The notes beneath the pieces are model-generated. The model searched no databases, was not told where the DNA came from, and saw only the letters and a program-made list of their open reading frames with translations. The translations under genes and the position numbers were made by a program. Positions 1 to 11,600 of a stretch of DNA of 31,060 nt are shown in pieces (positions within the stretch are counted from its first letter, which is position 1; every line of letters starts with the position of its first letter). Origin of the DNA: Caecitellus pseudoparvulus (taxonomy: Eukaryota; Bigyra: Bicosoecida); assembly GCA_965644315.1 (NCBI GenBank), contig CBFFRQ010000176.1:1-31060 (forward strand). The letters run 5' to 3'.

Positions 1-1727
1 TAACCCTAACCCTAACCCTAACCCTAACCCTAACCCTAACCCTAACCCTAACCCTAACCCTAACCCTAACCCTAACCCTAACCCTAACCCTAACCCTAAC
101 CCTAACCCTAACCCTAACCCTAACCCTAACCCTAACCCTAACCCTAACCCTAACCCTAACCCTAACCCTAACCCTAACCCTAACCCTAACCCTAACCCTA
201 ACCCTAACCCTAACCCTAACCCTAACCCTAACCCTAACCCTAACCCTAACCCTAACCCTAACCCTAACCCTAACCCTAACCCTAACCCTAACCCTAACCC
301 TAACCCTAACCCTAACCCTAACCCTAACCCTAACCCTAACCCTAACCCTAACCCTAACCCTAACCCTAACCCTAACCCTAACCCTAACCCTAACCCTAAC
401 CCTAACCCTAACCCTAACCCTAACCCTAACCCTAACCCTAACCCTAACCCTAACCCTAACCCTAACCCTAACCCTAACCCTAACCCTAACCCTAACCCTA
501 ACCCTAACCCTAACCCTAACCCTAACCCTAACCCTAACCCTAACCCTAACCCTAACCCTAACCCTAACCCTAACCCTAACCCTAACCCTAACCCTAACCC
601 TAACCCTAACCCTAACCCTAACCCTAACCCTAACCCTAACCCTAACCCTAACCCTAACCCTAACCCTAACCCTAACCCTAACCCTAACCCTAACCCTAAC
701 CCTAACCCTAACCCTAACCCTAACCCTAACCCTAACCCTAACCCTAACCCTAACCCTAACCCTAACCCTAACCCTAACCCTAACCCTAACCCTAACCCTA
801 ACCCTAACCCTAACCCTAACCCTAACCCTAACCCTAACCCTAACCCTAACCCTAACCCTAACCCTAACCCTAACCCTAACCCTAACCCTAACCCTAACCC
901 TAACCCTAACCCTAACCCTAACCCTAACCCTAACCCTAACCCTAACCCTAACCCTAACCCTAACCCTAACCCTAACCCTAACCCTAACCCTAACCCTAAC
1001 CCTAACCCTAACCCTAACCCTAACCCTAACCCTAACCCTAACCCTAACCCTAACCCTAACCCTAACCCTAACCCTAACCCTAACCCTAACCCTAACCCTA
1101 ACCCTAACCCTAACCCTAACCCTAACCCTAACCCTAACCCTAACCCTAACCCTAACCCTAACCCTAACCCTAACCCTAACCCTAACCCTAACCCTAACCC
1201 TAACCCTAACCCTAACCCTAACCCTAACCCTAACCCTAACCCTAACCCTAACCCTAACCCTAACCCTAACCCTAACCCTAACCCTAACCCTAACCCTAAC
1301 CCTAACCCTAACCCTAACCCTAACCCTAACCCTAACCCTAACCCTAACCCTAACCCTAACCCTAACCCTAACCCTAACCCTAACCCTAACCCTAACCCTA
1401 ACCCTAACCCTAACCCTAACCCTAACCCTAACCCTAACCCTAACCCTAACCCTAACCCTAACCCTAACCCTAACCCTAACCCTAACCCTAACCCTAACCC
1501 TAACCCTAACCCTAACCCTAACCCTAACCCTAACCCTAACCCTAACCCTAACCCTAACCCTAACCCTAACCCTAACCCTAACCCTAACCCTAACCCTAAC
1601 CCTAACCCTAACCCTAACCCTAACCCTAACCCTAACCCTAACCCTAACCCTAACCCTAACCCTAACCCTAACCCTAACCCTAACCCTAACCCTAACCCTA
1701 ACCCTAACCCTAACCCTAACCCTAACC
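1..1727. repeat. Telomere, perfect (CCCTAA)n array
   Basis: About 288 copies of the hexamer run head to tail from the first base, and I see no variant unit anywhere. The C-rich strand is the plus strand, so this is the left end of a chromosome and the G-strand TTAGGG overhang would be at its outer end. The array stops within a unit at 1727 and passes directly into unique sequence, with no zone of degenerate repeats. The absolute length may be limited by the read or the assembly. Confidence 0.99.
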
Positions 1728-1997
1728 AAAGCTGCTTCACCACCCCAGCCCGTCTCCATCCTGCACACCTGCTCACGCTCCCCGCCAGACCGCGCAAGCG
1801 GTACACTCGAGCCACAGCAAGCAGCTCTGGAAACTCAGCAGTCTCAGTACGCCCACCCTGAGCTCATCCACCCACAATGCGCCCAGCTGTCACCTGTGTT
1901 CAAGGTGCATTGCCTTCACACAGCTCACCAAGTGCACAAGGTCAGCCGACCCGCGCACGAGCTTCGCACCGTAGCCGCTGAGCAAACTCGACACACC
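1728..1997. other. Telomere-gene junction spacer
   Basis: This is 270 bases of unique sequence between the telomere array and the stop codon of the first gene. I see no satellite, no degenerate telomere unit and no convincing open frame. It must hold the 3' UTR and polyadenylation region of the minus-strand gene ending at 1998. It is very short for a subtelomere-to-gene spacer. Confidence 0.7.
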
Positions 1998-4900
1998 TCA
2001 GTCTTTGGGCTGCAGGTTCTTAATGGCGTCAGTGATGCGCTGCTTGAGCGCAGTGGCCTTTTCCCTGAGCTGCTTCGCCACTTGAGAGGGGTCTGTTCCT
2101 GCCGCCAGGCCGAGGCCTCCGGCCAGGGGCATGGCGGAGTTGACCACTGCGCCAAAGGTGCTGCCGCCCGACATGGCCTGCACGCCCAGCAGGATGAAGA
2201 CGAGCATGATGACGAGCAAGACCACAAGCACCATGAGGCTGTACAGCAAGACGTCCCACGAGAGGCCCATGGCTGAGAGGGCTGCTTCGGTGATTTCCCG
2301 CAGCAGGATGTGGATGCCAGCCTTGAACTCCTGGCGGTCCAGCACATTGTCCGACTCGATGACGTCCAGAGACGCGAAGATGCGCTTGGCCCGCTCGTTG
2401 GTCAGGGGCAGCGACGCATTGGCAGTGAAGTCCACGAACTCGTCGAAGGAGATGCCGCCGCCGTCCGTGTCAAAGGCGTCGTACAGCAGGTCGATGGCTT
2501 GGTCGGACAGGCGCCCGTTGACGAGGGGCAGGGAGGCGAACTTGTTGGCGAGCTTGGTCTTGGCGCCCGCCACGACGCTGTCCATGGCCGCCTTGGCCTT
2601 GTCCTTCGCAGCGTCCAGGGCCACCTTGGCCGCTGCAGTTGCCGCGGCAGTGGCGGCAGAGGCAGCTGCGCCAGGCGATGACGTGTCGACTCCAGCCCGC
2701 TGCAGCTGCTCCATGAGGCCCGTGATGGTGTTGATGATGGTCTCCAGGCGGTCCTTGTTGAAGCCACCGAACTGCAGGGCCAGCTTGCGCACGCCGGAGA
2801 TGTCTCTGCGCGACAGGGACAGGATGGCGTCCACGATGGCCAGGGCGCCGTGCTGCTCCACCGGCACCACGCTCTCCAGCAGCTGCATGATATGCTCTTG
2901 CCGCTTCCCCAACTCCTCCGCCACCGCTTTGCTCACTGCCAGCGCCTTCTTGGCAGAGCTGCCGCTGGTGGAGCCCGCTGCGGACACGGCCGCTGCAGCC
3001 GCCGCGCCACTCTGCCCTGCCGTCTGTGCTCGGGACGCGACAGAGGCAGCTGAGCCAATGAAGGACTCAGCCTGTGACGCAGCGGCATTGGAGACGTCTT
3101 CCAGGGCACGCAGGCGGGCCTGCATGAGCGCTATGAAGTGCTGGATGACGCCGAGGGCAGCCACAAGTTTGGGCTCGTTCTGCACCAGCGCCTGCAAGAA
3201 GACGGGGATGGTGGTGAGGAGCTCACCAGGGTTGCCGCGCAGGAGGATGCCGCCCAGCGTGACGGCCAGGAACTTGGGGTCGCGCAGGCGCTTGGCGAAG
3301 ATCTCGTCGCCACTGCCCTGCGACAGGAAGTCCGTCACCATGCCCAGGGATGAGAGGGCGCCTTGTGCCTGGGAAATGCCGCCTGAAATGGCCCCTGCCG
3401 CACTGCCCACAGCTCCCAGAGCAGAGTCCCGCGCACCCATGATGTCTGCACTGAGCAGGGAGGACAAGTTGGCGCCGCCCACCATGCTGCTGGCGGCGTC
3501 CTGCGCCTGGCCTGCCGCTGCACTAGCAGACGCACTCAGCGCAGCCAGAGGCGCTGCGACAGACGTCGCAATGCCATGTGAGACTTGTGACGCTGCGAAC
3601 TTGACCACCGCCATGGAAGCCTGTGCAGCCTGCGACATCTGCCCCTTGCGGGACCGGGCCGCCTTGCCTGACTTGTCGCGCTGCAGGACCGCCTGCACCT
3701 TGTCCACTGGCCGCAGCAGGCCCATGGCAGACTCGATGGAGGATAGAGACACGCTCTGCAGCAGCTTCACCTCCTCGAAGCTGGTCAGTCCAGGGGGCAG
3801 CTCTTGGCCTCCGTGGGACAGCTCCCTGACGCGCTGCACGATGGCCTCGGCGGCCGGCTTGGGCAGGCGTCGCAACAGGACGCGGATGAGGGAGTTCCGG
3901 ATGCTTTCGTTGTGCAGCAGGGTGAGCTGCACTGTGTTTTGTGTCAACATGCCGCGGGGAATGCCAAGGATGCGGCAGAGGCCCGTCGCGACGTCGCCTT
4001 GCATGAGGGAGAAGAAGCCGATGAGGACACGGTCCACCTCTGGCAGGACAAAGGCCGGGTTGGCGCCCCACACAGCCCGGGACAGCAAGCGCACAGAAGC
4101 GCCCTTCACGCCAAAGTACTTCTCCATCGTGCGGTTGGACATGCCCCGCAGAGACTGCAGCGGGTGCAAGCCCACCCCTACACTCCACCGCTGTGCCGCC
4201 TGCAGCACAGGCAGCACTTGGTCCAGCAACCAAGGCCGGCGGGTGGTCTCTTCGTCCCCACGGTCGCCAGAGGATGCCGCCACAGCTGCAAGGGCTGGCC
4301 CGGCAGCCCGTGCGACAGGAAGAATACGCAGCAATTCCTCAGCAGGCGGCAGACGCCCTGTCACGAACTTCAGGATGGTGCTGAGCACGCGGGCCGTGGC
4401 ACGCACAGGCTTGGCCTCGCCGCCGACGTCGTCGTCCTCCTCCCTGCAGAAGGGGATGTTGCTGAAGCGCGCAGACTCCACGCGCGTGAGCAGCTTTAGA
4501 GCCCTGTCCAGGTCAATGCAGGCGCTGTCCCGCGTCAAGTCCAGTCCCGCCTCGGCGGAAGCACGTGCAAGGTCGTCGCGGACAGCCAGAGACTTAACGG
4601 CTACCGCGGCATCGTGGGAGGACAGCGTGCGCATTTCATCTCCGTCGATCATCAGCTGCACCGTCGCGGAGCTGCTGCACGCATCGCCCACCAGGCGGTG
4701 GAACTGGTTCGTGTGTTCCTCCTGTTTCTTGGCGAACTTGTCGCTCATCTCCGCCTCAACGAACTCGTCCAGGCGGTCTCGCTGCAAGTACAGGTCAGAC
4801 ACAACGCCATCTGCATGCGCATGGCATCGTGCACGGGCAGGTTGGCGCCGTTCACTGCCTCCACCATGTCCAGGCGCAGCTCCTCAGCCACGGCCTGGGA

Positions 4901-7900
4901 TGTGAGCAACTCCCCGATCGGGCGGTACCCTGCCATGGCCCGCGCATTCATGTGCTTCATCTGGGCGCGGTGTACGTGGAAGCGGCAGTGGAACTTGCCC
5001 CGCATGATGCTGATGGAAAAGGCGGGGTAGATGGGTATGCCTTGCAGGTCCAGGTTCTTGAAGGCGACGCCCATGGGCCCGTCGAAGTTCCCATTTAGAC
5101 CGAAGGTCATGGTGCACTTGTTGTAGTCCACAGCGCAGCTGATGATGCCACCGTTCTCCCACTCACTGCCAAAGGAGCCGTCATCCCCGCCATTCCACTT
5201 CTTCCGGCGCTGGCCGTCCCACGCCCACGAGTTGGGGTCGTCGCCAACGCCATTGTTGCGCTTGGTCGTGAAGGCGTTGTTCACCCAGCCCACCTGCAAG
5301 TACCGGTCTCGCCCAGAGAACATCTGCAGCTCGTAGTAGTACTTGCCTGACGTCACCGCTGCGCCTGGGATGGCCACTGTGGGGAACGTGGACGCTTTGC
5401 TGGTGTTCAGCGACAGCCGCACACGGCCACTGCTGTCCCCCATGAACAGCCCATCGATGCCGAGGATCTGGTACTTCCGCCTGCCAGAAACCATGGGCAG
5501 GGGGCGCGTTGGCCCGCCAGCGTTGAACTCGGGTGCGTACTTGCTCTGCAGCACCTTGCGGCTCTCGCTGCCCGCGTACCGCAGCGCGTCATCGCTGTCG
5601 TCCATGACTGCAAAGTCAAAGTAGTCCTCCGCCTCTGCCACCTGGTCGCCGCCCTTGGGCGACATGGCTGAGCCACGTCGGGGGCGCCCCTTGGAGTCCG
5701 GTGAGCCGAAGCCCTTTTTCTTGCTCTGCCCTGTCAGCAGACGCATGGTGCTCATCTTCAGCATGGCGTCCTCCTTGTGTTCACCCAGATCCTCATCATC
5801 CTCACCAGGGTTGCCACTGGAGGAGAGGCGGCCGGGGGAGCCGCCCTGGGCGGGTTTGGCTTGTTCACTGCCAGGTTTCTGCTTCTCTTCCGCTTCAAAT
5901 CCACCTGGGCTGTCTGCTCGACCCGACGCAGGGGTTGGCAAAGGGGGCGGCGCCTTGGACTCGCCAGCGCCGTACTGCGGTACAGACGATGATGACTCGT
6001 GCAGGCCACTCGCACCTGATCCCGTCAGCGTTGCAGAATGCTCCGCATGGGCCTCCACCGCCGAGGGCCGATGCCCGGCGCCCACTCCGCTCAAGTCCAC
6101 CTTGGACACCTGTGTGGAGGGATCCTCCGCGTGGCTTGCTTCGGACAAGCAGATGAAGTTGTTGTCCATGTCCAGAGTCATCAGCTTGATCTTGCGGTCG
6201 GCGCCGGTGGTGATGAAGAGGAAGTCAATGGCAGCGGACTCCCTGTCCACCCGCAGAGTTGGCATGGAGTAGCTGATCCACGGCTCCATCTTGTGCCGGA
6301 AGTCCTTGCTCATGGGCACGATCTGCGTGATGCTGCCCTCGTGTTGGGGTGCCATCTCAGCCACCACCCTCCAGTCCATCCACAATGACTCTGTGACGTG
6401 TGCAGAGCGAGGCGCGCCGAGTACGGCCAGCAGCCGCCCATGTGACGTGCCAACCAGGATGATGTCGTTGGGGGTGGGCATGCTGGGCCGCGGCGCATCC
6501 ACCACAATGGCCTCCTCCTCCTCGCTCATGGACGCTTGCTTCTCAGTGGCAGCAGCCACGTAGTCCAGCCACACCTGCCGCTGAATCTTGCCGTCATCGT
6601 CGGTGGCCTCCCACTTCACCGCCAGGGGGTTCGCGATGGACGAGACCTGCGTAATTCGCTCCCCTGTAGACAGCTCGATGACGTCGGCGGCAAAGTGGTT
6701 CAGAGCACGCGCTTGCTCCATGACATTGCTGAAGTAGATGCCACCAGTGCTCGTCACCGTCGCAAACCACGACAGAGCTCCCCAAGCCTTCTGGTTGGCA
6801 GGAACGTGGTCAATGAGGGGCAGCTGGCTCTTGTACTTCAACTGCAGCCCCGTGACTGGCGCTGTGGCAAACTCGCGGGAGGCGTCTGTGTCTGGCTCCA
6901 GTTTGTTCCGCACCTCTCGTGTGGCCCCGACAAAGGCAGATGGGAAGGCGAAGAAGTACGACACGATGCCGACGGGGATGCTGTCATCGGGAATGAGGCC
7001 GTGCAGCAGCAGGCGTGCCTGCCGCTCCTTCTCAAGCTTCGCCTCGTCCTCGTCTTCCAACTGCCCATACCCGTTGCCGCAGTGGAATACATAGATCTCC
7101 CGCCCAGCAGTGAGCAGGTACTTCGTATCGTAGTCGCCGGTGTCTGGATCCATGAGGGGCCAGTTTGCTGTGAAGTTGTTCAGGCGCCCTGGCAGCAGCT
7201 TTGCAGTTATAAACTTGGCCGACTTCAGCCACTCCGTCGTGGCGCCCAGCGGCTCGGCATCCAGCTGAGTCAGTCGCCACGGCAGGATGGACTTCGATGC
7301 AGTCTGCACGAAGAGGGCTGGCTCTTCCTCCGTGGGGTACCGCTTGGTGCTTTGGACGAGCGTTCGAGCATCCATGAAGCACTTGCTGTCTTCGCCCGTC
7401 AACTGAATGTCCAGCTTCTCCAGCCTGACGGGAATGGGCTCGTACCCTTCGCCAGGCGGCACGCTCATCTCGCCCAAGAATCCGGGCAGGTCGCTCTCGC
7501 CTGAGTCAGCAACATCCGCGGCCGAATCGTGCACTTTCACAGGGGCGAAATCGCCCTCCACACGGTCGTTGGAGATGCCCCACACGCAGACACCGACCTT
7601 GTCAATGCCCATCAGAGCCACTGACCGCGCCTCATACGTCTCCCGCTCAGCGCGGCACAGGGACTTGACTGCTTCGTCCTCTGTCTGCACGCCATGGCCC
7701 AGCTCTTGGATGTACTGCAGGTCGGCACTCACCTGCCACACGCGTACAGAGCCTCGGGAGTCGCCTGTCACGAGACGCAAGCAGGCGTGCCCCTCAGCCG
7801 AAGACGGGTTCTGAACGAAGGCAGCGGCGGCGATGCCTTCCAGAGTAGCCACTGACGACGTCGGGTGTGGCACGATGAGATGTGGCACAATGCTGCCGCC

Positions 7901-8074
7901 GCAGTGCTCATCGTCAGCCCTTGGTGTTGCAATGCCGTGAATGCCGAACATAGCCGTGTTAAAGTCGATGGCTTCCGACAGGGCCCGCAAGCGTTCAGGC
8001 ACCCCCACTTCTTCCACAGGCACATGCTTGAAACCCTTACACCAACACCTCTGGAGCAGCACTTGCTCGTCCAT
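1998..8074 (-). CDS. WD40-like/SPRY/EF-hand membrane protein (2000 aa)
   Basis: Two long minus-strand frames (8074 downward and down to 1998) overlap out of register near 4745-4802. A 74-nt GT-AG intron (4782-4855, phase 0) joins them: exon 1 8074-4856 (1073 aa), exon 2 4781-1998 (927 aa plus TGA). The ATG at 8074 sits in a good context (CCGCCATGG). Visible parts, in order: beta-propeller-like strands ending in VRVW or VCVW near residues 95-165, with further such strands to about 640; a Pro/Ser/acidic linker at about 650-850; a SPRY domain at about 860-1028 (GKYYYEL and LQVGWVNN strands); an Ala-rich helical region; an EF-hand loop starting DTDGGG at 1844 and a second degenerate loop near 1880; one hydrophobic segment at about 1918-1938 with a 62-residue tail. 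SPRY is a protein-interaction fold and EF-hands bind calcium. I infer a tail-anchored calcium-responsive scaffold. The exact family is not recognised. The two frames could instead be separate genes, or one gene with a frame error. Confidence 0.72.
4782..4855 (-). other. Candidate intron in SPRY/EF-hand gene
   Basis: Reading the minus strand, the segment begins GTGAAC and ends TTGCAG. It is 74 nt long and phase 0, matching the size (72-83 nt) and phase of the introns in the CR genes. Removing it restores one frame across two large open frames. Other GT-AG pairs with the right remainder exist (for example a 53-nt and an 83-nt choice with the same acceptor), so the donor is not certain. Confidence 0.55.
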
Positions 8075-8646
8075 GGCGGAAATAAAGGCAAAAGACAGAT
8101 CCTATACTAGTTTACTTTCTGCTACGGGCATGTAGTGGTGAGAATCTGCTCCCCGCCAGCACATTGACCAACAAGGCGCCAGTGCTACTCCGGCAAGCCA
8201 TTTCAACAGCAACCGCGTACTTTCCCCGCAGCAGCGACACCAAGGAGGACTTCCAACTTTCACGCCTCGCACCGAGCAATTTATCTACAACATACACCTT
8301 CCAGCTTCAGCAGCCACCCCCACCTTGCGTCAGCTTCTCCAGAATCGGCTGTGCAAGCCTCGGCAAACACAACCGATTTCCGCTCCACAGCTGATATCTT
8401 TGCTCTGCCCCCTGATGACCTTCCAGTTAGTCGTGGCAGAAAGGCAAGCCGAATGGCGATTAAAATGTTGTATTGGTTCAAATTGAGCGATCTGATTTTC
8501 CATTCTAGCCTCTCGCTGCCGAGCTTCCACGCTTTGCGGAGTTGCCCAGCCTGTTGTGGTTCAGAAATCTATCCGTGCAGAGAATGCGTAAATGTATGTT
8601 CCCACCAAAACCAACCCAAGGTGGGGAGGCTTCTTGCTTGAATTTG
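8075..8646. other. Intergenic region, SPRY gene promoter side
   Basis: About 570 bases lie between the stop of CR-A and the start of the SPRY/EF-hand gene, both on the minus strand. No open frame here looks coding. It should hold the CR-A 3' UTR and the promoter of the next gene. A weak TATA-like AGTATAGG (minus strand) lies about 30 bases upstream of the 8074 ATG. A 16-base string at 8368-8383 recurs exactly at 19949-19964, at a similar distance (about 300 bases) from the next start codon. Confidence 0.5.
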
Positions 8647-11600
8647 TCAACGTTCTGCATCCAACTCTTCCTGTGGATCGCCCATCTTTTTCCCCAACGG
8701 TTTCAGCTCAGGGGGCAAAAAATTCTGTTCGAACACCCCATAGAAGCCTGGGACATAAGCTTTCGATAATGCGTGGGACTTGCCCTGTGGGGTTCGGGTG
8801 CAGTAAATGAAAAACAGCTCGACGTCCTTCACTTCAGTGATCGACTCGGACAGAGGCAGGGGTGGACTCTCGTGGCCCTGTCCAAATGCTGCAGCTACTT
8901 CACCGGCAACCGATTGTGGGGCCACAGGTTCCTCCGCTTCATCTTCGCCGACTTCAGTTCCAGCCTCTGATTTTTTCCTGCCCTTCTTCCGGCCTGTCTC
9001 AGAAGGAGGCGACACCAGCAGCTGCTTGGTCATTTCCATCACTGCATCGCGGTCTTCTTCAGGCAGCAACTTCGGCTCCATGAGGAGCTCCTTGAAATCA
9101 CCACTGTGGTCGTATACCACTCGGCAGTTGAGGTCAATCGGAACTCCAAAAGTCCACAGGATTAAGTTCGCAAGTGTGGCCTTGGTCTCCTCAGTTTCCT
9201 TCGGATTGTCAAACTTCATCTGGGTTCCTTGGATCTTCCTGAGATAGCCCTCATCGCAGGCAAGGTTGGCCAGGTCAGCTAAAGTTGGAGGAACTTTCTT
9301 TTTCGGTTTTTCTCCGAGGCGTGTTACCCTTAAATTATGGAGCGTTCGTTTACTCGCGTGGCCGGCAAGGGTTGAGATTGTGGTTTCGATGAAAGCAACC
9401 TGTAACTTTGATGGTTCGGGTACGGTGTTGTCTTTATCCGAACTCTCTGGCGAGCGCCTGAACACGACGAAGTCCACAGCTGGAAAGTTGTGGGGTGTGC
9501 GCACCACGTGCACGCTCCCTGGAGCGAGGTTCTGCACAACATGCACATCGGCAGCAGACAAGCCAGCACCTTTCGCTTCTTGCTTGGTCTGAGCTGCGAG
9601 GATGGATCCCGGGTCCGAGCCCAGGGAGTAGGTCCGAAGCACCACCTTTGGGGGTCTGGACGGCATGCTTGAGAGCTCCTTGTAGGATGACCCAAACATG
9701 CCCAGCTCTAGCAATGTGGCCACCGTGTCCTCGAAGTCCTCTCCACTGCCCAGGTGGGTCACACCATTCATGATTCGGTCCCAAGCTCTCTTCTGACTCA
9801 GAGAAGCCTCCGGCCCAGCGAGCTCTCGGTGGAGCGAGATGAGGGACCTTATGTAAGCATGCCTCGCAACGTGGGAGGAGAACCGCACATTGCCCTCCAG
9901 AGTCATTTTGTTGGGGTCGATCCTCGACAGGATCGAAGCAGCAGCCATCGTGTGACTCAAGAACAACTTAACGCCTCTTTCCTCCTCTGTTGTCTCCAAA
10001 GTGCCTTCCGTCAGTCGTGTAAGGCAGCGATCCTCCATCTGCTGTCTCATGTCACCCCAAGCTGCTTTCAGAGCCACCTGAAACCAATCTGTGTCAATGC
10101 TTGAGCTTGCTTTTGTCCGCGCCACTGCCCTAGTTAAGGCACGAGCAAGCCCACCCACAGACAAGACGAAGTTGTCAAACAGCTTCAGGTTGTCAGCATC
10201 GCTCAGGGCTCTCATAGCCCTGGGGGGGAGCTGCAGAGAGCAGTCTTGGCCCGCTTGAAGGTCTGCAACGGTGTGAACCTGCTCGGTCCAGCCCAACGCA
10301 TCAGCGTTTCTCTTTGGCCCAAGCATGAGCAAGCGGGAAAGCTCTGGGCTGAGTCGCTCCATTTCAAAGAAAGGGATGTCTTCGTCTGTGGATGAGCCAA
10401 AATCGAACCTGAACTCAATAGGCTCCAGTTCTTTCTTCTTCTCAGTGCCTTTGCCTTTTCCTTTGTCGCTGCTGTCTGCTTTGCCTTTGCTTCTTTTTGT
10501 GTTGTCGCCTTCGTCAGTGCCACTGCTTCCTTCTGCGCCATCTTTTCCTTCTTTGCCTTCTTTAGACTTGTCTTTCTTCAAGTCAAGATGCGCAGCATGG
10601 AAATCTGGTGAGTAGGCGAACACCCTGCTCGAGTTCTTGGTCCAAATGAACAACTCATTCAGCTCCTTCCACCAGAGGGGATCCCCAGGAGGCTTTTTAT
10701 CAAGCACGGCCTGCAAGTGGTTTGCCTCGTCGACAATGAACGATGCAGGGAGGCTCTTCGGGTTTTTTCCTTTTGCTTCACCTCCACGATTGTACGCAGA
10801 GTCCTGAGCGATGAGCAAGCTGTGAAGTGCTTCGTGTGCTCTGGCTCCTTCCTTGCCAATCGCTGCCATGTCCATGCACACTTGAGGCCTGAGCAGGCTA
10901 TTCCCGCAAGACATTGACAAACCACCTTGCATGAGGTTGTGGAACAGATTCTCGAATTCTGGCTTTGAGGGAGCGAACACGTTCGACTCCGACATGTACA
11001 AAACGTCACCCCCCGCCCCGATGCCAATCATCGTGGCAAGCGCCCGTAGAGATGCCGACTTCCCAGTTCCGTGAGCAGCAGTGGCCATGACCCCTGGAAG
11101 AGCACCAAAACAAGTCTTGGCGGACTTCTCGAACAACCTCATCCGTCCGCGCGTGAGAACGAAGGTGGTGAGCATTAGGTCTTGTTCAAGGCTGGAGGAC
11201 GACGCCTCAGAGCGAACGCCGAAAACAGTTGGTCGCAAGCCCTGAACCTTCAAGCCTCCGAATGAAACTCTCTTCAAACCTGTTTTATCATGCTGAAATT
11301 TATACGGCTGCTCCAACCAAATCGGCAGCCGCAGCACCACAGCCTCTAAAATGCCGTTCATGTAGATTGGAGAGCAACCTGCTGTCCACTTGATGTTCTT
11401 TCCTTCACTTGCCGTGGGATCCTCGCACTTGGCTTTCGTCAATCCGTCTTTGAGTGCATCAGCGACACTCCATTGAGAAATTTCAGCTCCCGTGAAGGCA
11501 TCCCCCGCATCAAGCAGCCAGCCAAAGTTGTCCGCCAAGATCTCCAGAGTTGAATCGTTAGTTTTGAGGAGACCCTGAATGTACTGCTTGTCTCCGACAC

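Noticed and set aside
4745-4802. Programmed -1 frameshift joining the two halves of the SPRY/EF-hand gene
   Set aside because: There is no X-XXY-YYZ slippery string in the overlap, while a GT-AG intron of normal size fits.
2131-4905. 924-residue plus-strand open frame opposite the EF-hand exon
   Set aside because: It is the antisense of a domain-bearing minus-strand frame; its product is Ser/Arg/Ala-rich without domains. High GC makes long antisense frames common here.
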